Shown piece by piece: positions 59,875 through 64,000 of a DNA stretch of 64,000 bases. How positions within the stretch are numbered: position 1 is the first letter of the stretch; each line of letters begins with the position of its first letter. Where the stretch lies: positions 288,153 to 352,152 of the forward strand of contig NZ_KB891809.1 in NCBI RefSeq assembly GCF_000373565.1. Direction: 5' to 3'. The translations under genes and the position numbers were made by a program. Origin of the DNA: Streptomyces sp. HmicA12. GTDB taxonomy: Bacteria; Actinomycetota; Actinomycetes; Streptomycetales; Streptomycetaceae. The notes below the pieces were generated by a model. That model made no database searches. It was not told the DNA's origin and saw only the letters and a list, made by a program, of their open reading frames with translations.

Positions 59875-62800
59875 CTAGGCGGGGACCACGCCGTCGTCGT
59901 ACGCGGACCAGAGCGCGGCGTAGGGGCCACCGGCCGCGACGAGCGTGTCGTGCGGGCCGTCCTCCACGAGCCGGCCGCCCTCCAGGACGAGGATGCGGTC
60001 CGCCCGGGCCGCGGTCGTCAGGCGGTGGGCGACGACGATCGTGGTGGGCGCGGCCGTCGCGGCCTCCACCGCGCGTCCCACCGCCGCCTCGGTGGCCAGG
60101 TCGAGCGACGCGGTCGCCTCGTCGAGCAGCATCAGGTCGGGGCGGACCAGCCGGGCCCTGGCCAGGGCGATCAGCTGGCGCTGGCCCGCGGAGAGGTTCC
60201 GGCCGCGCTCGGCGAGCCGGTGCCCGTAGCCGCCCCGCAGACCCGCGATCATCCGGTCGGCGCCGACCTCCCCGGCCGCCGCGTACACCTCGGAGTCGGA
60301 GGCGCCGGGACGGCCGTACGCGATGGCGTCGCGCACCGTCCCGCCGAACAGGTAGGCCTCCTGCGGCACGAGCCCGATGCGGCTGCGGTAGGCGGTGCCG
60401 TCCATCTCGCGCAGGTCCACGGAGTCGACCTCGACGGCGCCCCGGGTCGGCAGGTACATCCGCGCGACCAGCTTGAGCAGGGTCGACTTGCCCGCGCCCG
60501 TGGTGCCGACGACGGCGACCGTCTCGCCGGGGCCGATCCGCGCGCTGATGCCGTCGAGCGCCCGCTCGGCGCCGCCGTCGTACGCGTAGTGCAGATCGCG
60601 CAGGACCACCTCGCCGCGCATCCGCCCGCCGCTGCCGAAGGCGGGCAGCGGCTGCGGGCGGTGCGGTTCGGTGACGGTGGGCCGCTCGCGCAGCAGTTCG
60701 CGGCAGCGGCCGAGGCCGACGCGGGCCCGCTGGTAGCTGTCGAGGAGCTGCGAGGCGTTGCGGATCGGGCCGAAGACGAGGCCGACGTAGAGCAGGAAGG
60801 CGACGACGGTCCCGGTGGAGGCCGCGCCGTCCGCGACCCGCCAGGCACCGACGCCGAGGATGAGGGCGGTGGTGGCGTCGGAGAGGAACTCCACGGTGGA
60901 GAAGAACCACGCCAAGTACCGCTGGGATCCCATCTGCAGGGCCCGCTGCTCCTCGGCGAGCACCCGGAAGCGGGCGGCGCTGCGGCCCTGCCTGCGGTAC
61001 GCCTGTGTCACCCGCACCCCGTCGATGGCCTCCTGGAACGCGTTGTTGACCTCCCCGAGCTGGGTGCGGGCGCGGTCGTACTGGCGCTTGGAGAGGCGCG
61101 CGTACCACCAGCAGGCGACGGCGAGCACGGGCGCGACGGTGAGGACCGCGAGGGTCAGGGCGGGGTCGAGGGCGAGCATCATCGCCAGCACTCCGGCCAG
61201 CAGCATGGCGCTGACGGCGGAGTCGAGCAGCGCGTTCTGCAGGAAGTCCCCGATCGCGGCGACGTCACTGACCATCCGGGTCACGGCCGCGCCGCCGGAC
61301 TCCCGCTCGAAGTAGTCGAGGCCGAGCCGCTGCAGATGCGCGAACATCTTGATCCGCAGCTCGTACAGGATCCGCTCGCCGGTGCGGGCGATGGCCCTCA
61401 TCTCCACGGTGAACACGGCCCAGTTGGCGACGGTGGTGGCCAGCAGGGCGCACGCGACGACGGTGAGGGCGAGGCCGTCGCCACGCCGTACGCCCATGTC
61501 GACGGCGGCGCTGACCAGCCGGGGGGCGAGCATCAGCAGCGCGGTGTCGGCGACGAGGAGCGCGCCGATGGCGAGCAGCCGGGCGCGGTAGGGGCGCAGC
61601 AGCCTGCGCAGGGTGAAGTCGGGGTCGGCGGCGCGGGCGCGGTCCTCGTCGACGTCCGGGACGCGGTCGGGCACGCCGTCGTTCTCTTCGACGGCTTGCC
61701 CGGAGCGCTCCGCCGACGTCGGCACGGGAACGTCGAGGTCGGGCCGCTCCGCCAACTCCCCCAGGATCAGCTCGCGGTAGCGCGGGCAGCGGGCGGTCAG
61801 CTCGTCGTGGGTGCCGGTGTCGAGGACGCGGCCGGCCTCCAGGACGGCGATGCGGTCGGCGAGGCGGAGCGTGGAGCGGCGGTGCGCGACGAGCAGCACG
61901 GTGCGCCCGGCCAGCCGGGCGCGCAGCGAGCCGTGGATGGCGGCCTCGACCTTGGGGTCCACGGCGGAGGTGGCGTCGTCGAGGACGAGGACGCGCGGGT
62001 CGGCGAGCAACACCCTTGCCAGCGCGAGGCGTTGGCGCTGCCCGCCCGAGAGAGACAGGCCCTGGGCGCCGAGGACGGTGTCGTAGCCGTCGGGCAGGGC
62101 GCGGACGAAGCCGTCTGCGTGCGCGGCCTCCGCGGCGGCGCGCACCTCGGCGTCGGTGGCGTCGGGCCGGCCGAAGCGGATGGTGTCGCGCACGCTCTCG
62201 GAGAACAGCAGGCTCTCCTCGAAGGCGATGCCGACGGCGCCGCGCAGTGTGTCGAGCCCCAGTTCGCGTACATCGGTGAGCGCGTCGGCGGGGCCGACCC
62301 GGACGGCGCCCGCGTCGGCGTCGTACAGCCTGGCGAGGAGTGCGCCGACCGTGGACTTGCCGGAGCCGGAGCCGCCGACCAGGGCGAGGGTCTCCCCCGG
62401 GGCGATGGTGAGGTCGAGCCCGTCGAGGGCCGGTGCGGCGCCGGGCACGTGGGCGAAGGTCACCCCGTCGAACGCGACGGCGAGCGCCCCGGACCCGAGC
62501 GCGACGGGCTTCTGACACTCCCTCACCTCTACGTCCGCATCGGCGAGTTCAAAGATCCGGACGAGTCCGGAACGGGCCTCCTGGGCCTTGCCGACCATGG
62601 TGGAGAGCATGCGGACCGGGCCCATCATCGCGGCCAGGTAGGTGGTGAAGGCGACGAAGGTGCCGAGGGTGATGTCGCCGCGCACGGCGAGCCGGCCGCC
62701 GAGCAGCACGACCCCGAACCGGGCGGCGCCCGGGAGCAGTTCGCCGAGCAGTCCCGCGTAGCGGGCGGCGATGTAGCGGCGGTGGACCCGGGCGGCGAAC

Positions 62801-63510
62801 AGGCGCCGGGCCAGGCCGACGTAGCGGTCGGTCTCGGCGTCCTCCTGGGCGAAGCCCTTGACGACGCGGACGCCCGCGACGTTGGACTCGACGGCCTCGG
62901 AGGTCTCCCCCGTGCGCTCCTGGACGGCCCGGTCCGCGGGGTACGTCCGGTCCCGGGAGTGCCGGGCGAGCAGCGCCATCGGGGGCACGACCGCGAGGGC
63001 GACGCAGGCGAGGAGCGGCGAGAGGACGAACATCACGGCGAGGGTGAGCAGCAGCGTCAGGCCGTTCTGCGCCAGGAGCGGGAGCATGCCGGTGAGGTCG
63101 CGCACCACGGCGACGTCGTTGACGGCACGGCTGAGTACGTCCCCGGAGCGCAGCCGGTCGAGCCGGCGCCCGTCGATCTTCTGGATGGCGCCGTGCAGCA
63201 GCAGGCGCAGGTCGCGCTCGACGCCCCACTGCACCGCACCGGCCCACCAGCGGCGCGTCCAGGAGGCGCCGAACTGGGCGACGGCGACGGCCAGCAGCAG
63301 CGCGAGCCAGGGTGTCGCGGACTCCCGGCGGGCGACGATGACGTCGTCGACGACCCGGCGGATGATCAGTGGGGCGGCGGTGGTGAGCAGTACTCCGGCC
63401 ATGGCGCCGAGGCAGGCGAGCACGACGGCGCGGGGTCGTGACCAGCACATCCCGGCGAACCGGTGCAGCCAGCCCTGCCCCGCGTGTTTCTCCCCGCTCC
63501 CGCCCGACAT
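59875..63510 (-). CDS. fused heterodimeric-type ABC exporter, 1211 aa
   Basis: Two full TMD-NBD halves in one chain. Half 1: six helices, then Walker A GGSGSGKST, LSGGQRQRLALAR, and Walker B VLVLDDATSAVD, with Asp in place of the catalytic Glu. Half 2: TMD, GTTGAGKSTLL, LSAGQRQLIALAR (altered signature), Walker B LMLLDEATASLD. The changed Walker B of half 1 and changed signature of half 2 meet in the same ATP site, as in TM287/288- or BmrCD-like exporters with one degenerate site. Fusion of both subunits in one gene is a variation. Start at 63510; the ORF remains open upstream through repeat DNA and is not coding there. Confidence 0.93.
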   Translation of the reverse strand: MSGGSGEKHAGQGWLHRFAGMCWSRPRAVVLACLGAMAGVLLTTAAPLIIRRVVDDVIVARRESATPWLALLLAVAVAQFGASWTRRWWAGAVQWGVERDLRLLLHGAIQKIDGRRLDRLRSGDVLSRAVNDVAVVRDLTGMLPLLAQNGLTLLLTLAVMFVLSPLLACVALAVVPPMALLARHSRDRTYPADRAVQERTGETSEAVESNVAGVRVVKGFAQEDAETDRYVGLARRLFAARVHRRYIAARYAGLLGELLPGAARFGVVLLGGRLAVRGDITLGTFVAFTTYLAAMMGPVRMLSTMVGKAQEARSGLVRIFELADADVEVRECQKPVALGSGALAVAFDGVTFAHVPGAAPALDGLDLTIAPGETLALVGGSGSGKSTVGALLARLYDADAGAVRVGPADALTDVRELGLDTLRGAVGIAFEESLLFSESVRDTIRFGRPDATDAEVRAAAEAAHADGFVRALPDGYDTVLGAQGLSLSGGQRQRLALARVLLADPRVLVLDDATSAVDPKVEAAIHGSLRARLAGRTVLLVAHRRSTLRLADRIAVLEAGRVLDTGTHDELTARCPRYRELILGELAERPDLDVPVPTSAERSGQAVEENDGVPDRVPDVDEDRARAADPDFTLRRLLRPYRARLLAIGALLVADTALLMLAPRLVSAAVDMGVRRGDGLALTVVACALLATTVANWAVFTVEMRAIARTGERILYELRIKMFAHLQRLGLDYFERESGGAAVTRMVSDVAAIGDFLQNALLDSAVSAMLLAGVLAMMLALDPALTLAVLTVAPVLAVACWWYARLSKRQYDRARTQLGEVNNAFQEAIDGVRVTQAYRRQGRSAARFRVLAEEQRALQMGSQRYLAWFFSTVEFLSDATTALILGVGAWRVADGAASTGTVVAFLLYVGLVFGPIRNASQLLDSYQRARVGLGRCRELLRERPTVTEPHRPQPLPAFGSGGRMRGEVVLRDLHYAYDGGAERALDGISARIGPGETVAVVGTTGAGKSTLLKLVARMYLPTRGAVEVDSVDLREMDGTAYRSRIGLVPQEAYLFGGTVRDAIAYGRPGASDSEVYAAAGEVGADRMIAGLRGGYGHRLAERGRNLSAGQRQLIALARARLVRPDLMLLDEATASLDLATEAAVGRAVEAATAAPTTIVVAHRLTTAARADRILVLEGGRLVEDGPHDTLVAAGGPYAALWSAYDDGVVPA

Positions 63511-64000
63511 CGCGCCATCCCCTTCACCGTTCCGCCCCGCCAAACCGAAGCAATCTGGCAGCACCACGCATTCGGGGCAACTGGTTTTCGTCGCCGGGCG
63601 CGGGTGGGTGGGGGTTGCTCGCGCAGTTCCCCGCGCCCCTTTCGCCTGCGCGTCTGCCGGTGCGCTGGTTGTGCGACTGCGGCGCCGTCGTGGCTGGTCG
63701 CGCAGTTCCCCGCGCCCCTGAAGGCATGCGCTCCGCGCAGCCTCCCCGGGGCGAGCGAAGCTCGCTTCAGGGGCGCGGGGAACTGCGCGAGCAACCACGA
63801 CGCACCAGCAGGCAGCGACGGCGGGACGGAGTTACGGCGCTCAAGGGGCGCGAGGAACTGCGCGACCAGCCACCACCCACCCGCACCAGGCGACAAACCA
63901 GCCCCCACCACGGCAAGCAGCCGTCTTTCAGGGGCGCGAGGAACTACGCGACCAGCCACCACCCACCCGCACCAGGCGACAAACCAGCCCCCACCACGGC
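63511..64000. repeat. 490-bp repeat-rich intergenic block at window end
   Basis: Core GGGGCGCGGGGAACTGCGCG: reverse at 63620-63639 and 63699-63718, forward at 63770-63789; variants GGGGCGCGAGGAACTGCGCG at 63846-63865 and GGGGCGCGAGGAACTACGCG at 63931-63950. The last two begin 70-bp near-identical units (63846-63915 and 63931-64000, one mismatch, 85-bp spacing). The inverted pair 63699/63770 with GAGCGAAGCTCGC between copies the layout seen at 3061-3149. No gene seen; the promoter of the exporter must lie close to 63510. Confidence 0.85.

Noticed and set aside
59554..63441. 1295-codon plus-strand frame opposite the ABC exporter
   Set aside because: Mirror of a conserved exporter gene; the translation is Gly/Val/Asp-rich without domains.

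Overview
The window is a high-GC actinobacterial chromosome segment, almost certainly Streptomyces. The evidence is the codon bias, GTG starts and ATGA overlaps, a SARP regulator, an SCO5918-like gene, and many copies of the Streptomyces-type intergenic repeat GGGGCGCGGGGAACTGCGCG. No transposase, integrase, rRNA, tRNA or CRISPR array was seen. All coordinates and translations were read by eye, and no database was searched.

Region 1 (1 to about 21 kb) is a biosynthetic gene cluster that continues past the left edge. Its centre is a 50-codon ORF (11999-12151) overlapping by 4 bp a fused E1-like/YcaO cyclodehydratase (12148-14454); a SagB-type flavin dehydrogenase lies at 19594-20994. Together these are the parts for a thiazole/oxazole-modified ribosomal peptide with one cysteine near its C-terminus. 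Around them is a complete minus-strand deoxysugar operon: glucose-1-phosphate thymidylyltransferase, 4,6-dehydratase, glycosyltransferase, 2,3-dehydratase, 3-ketoreductase, 4-ketoreductase and a luciferase-like monooxygenase. It predicts a 2,6-dideoxyhexose. There is also acyl-transfer machinery: a KAS III-like protein with Ser in place of the usual Cys, a free-standing acyltransferase, an Sfp-type phosphopantetheinyl transferase and an unusual long acyl-CoA dehydrogenase with a small partner protein. Control and export genes are a SARP regulator, a histidine kinase and LuxR-type response regulator encoded 3 kb apart, and an ABC ATPase cut by the window edge. My inference is a glycosylated, probably acylated azole peptide that I cannot match to a known product.

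Region 2 (21-34 kb) holds housekeeping or adaptive genes. A carotenoid-oxygenase-like gene is frameshifted, and one of a pair of DMT/YdcZ-type transporter genes carries a deletion. A ribbon-helix-helix regulator with a 48-bp palindrome stands upstream of a DUF4097 protein and a DrrAB-type ABC exporter. A fatty-acid block (GMC oxidoreductase, FadD, TetR, SCP2 protein, acyl-CoA dehydrogenase) has matching TetR operators at both promoters.

Region 3 (34-50 kb) contains a VWA lipoprotein; an ABC permease paired with an unusual extracellular hydrolase-ABC ATPase fusion; an AAC(3)-I-like GNAT protein; a LacI-controlled sugar ABC transporter locus with an oxidoreductase; a VOC protein; an APC permease; and a lipoprotein.

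Region 4 (50-64 kb) is a myo-inositol catabolic locus (mmsA, iolD, iolB, iolC fused to an aldolase, iolE-like), followed by an AraC regulator, a small HTH protein and a giant fused heterodimeric ABC exporter. The window ends in a block of intergenic repeats. In two places (44.8-45.0 kb and 56.0-56.25 kb) such repeat sequence has become coding sequence.
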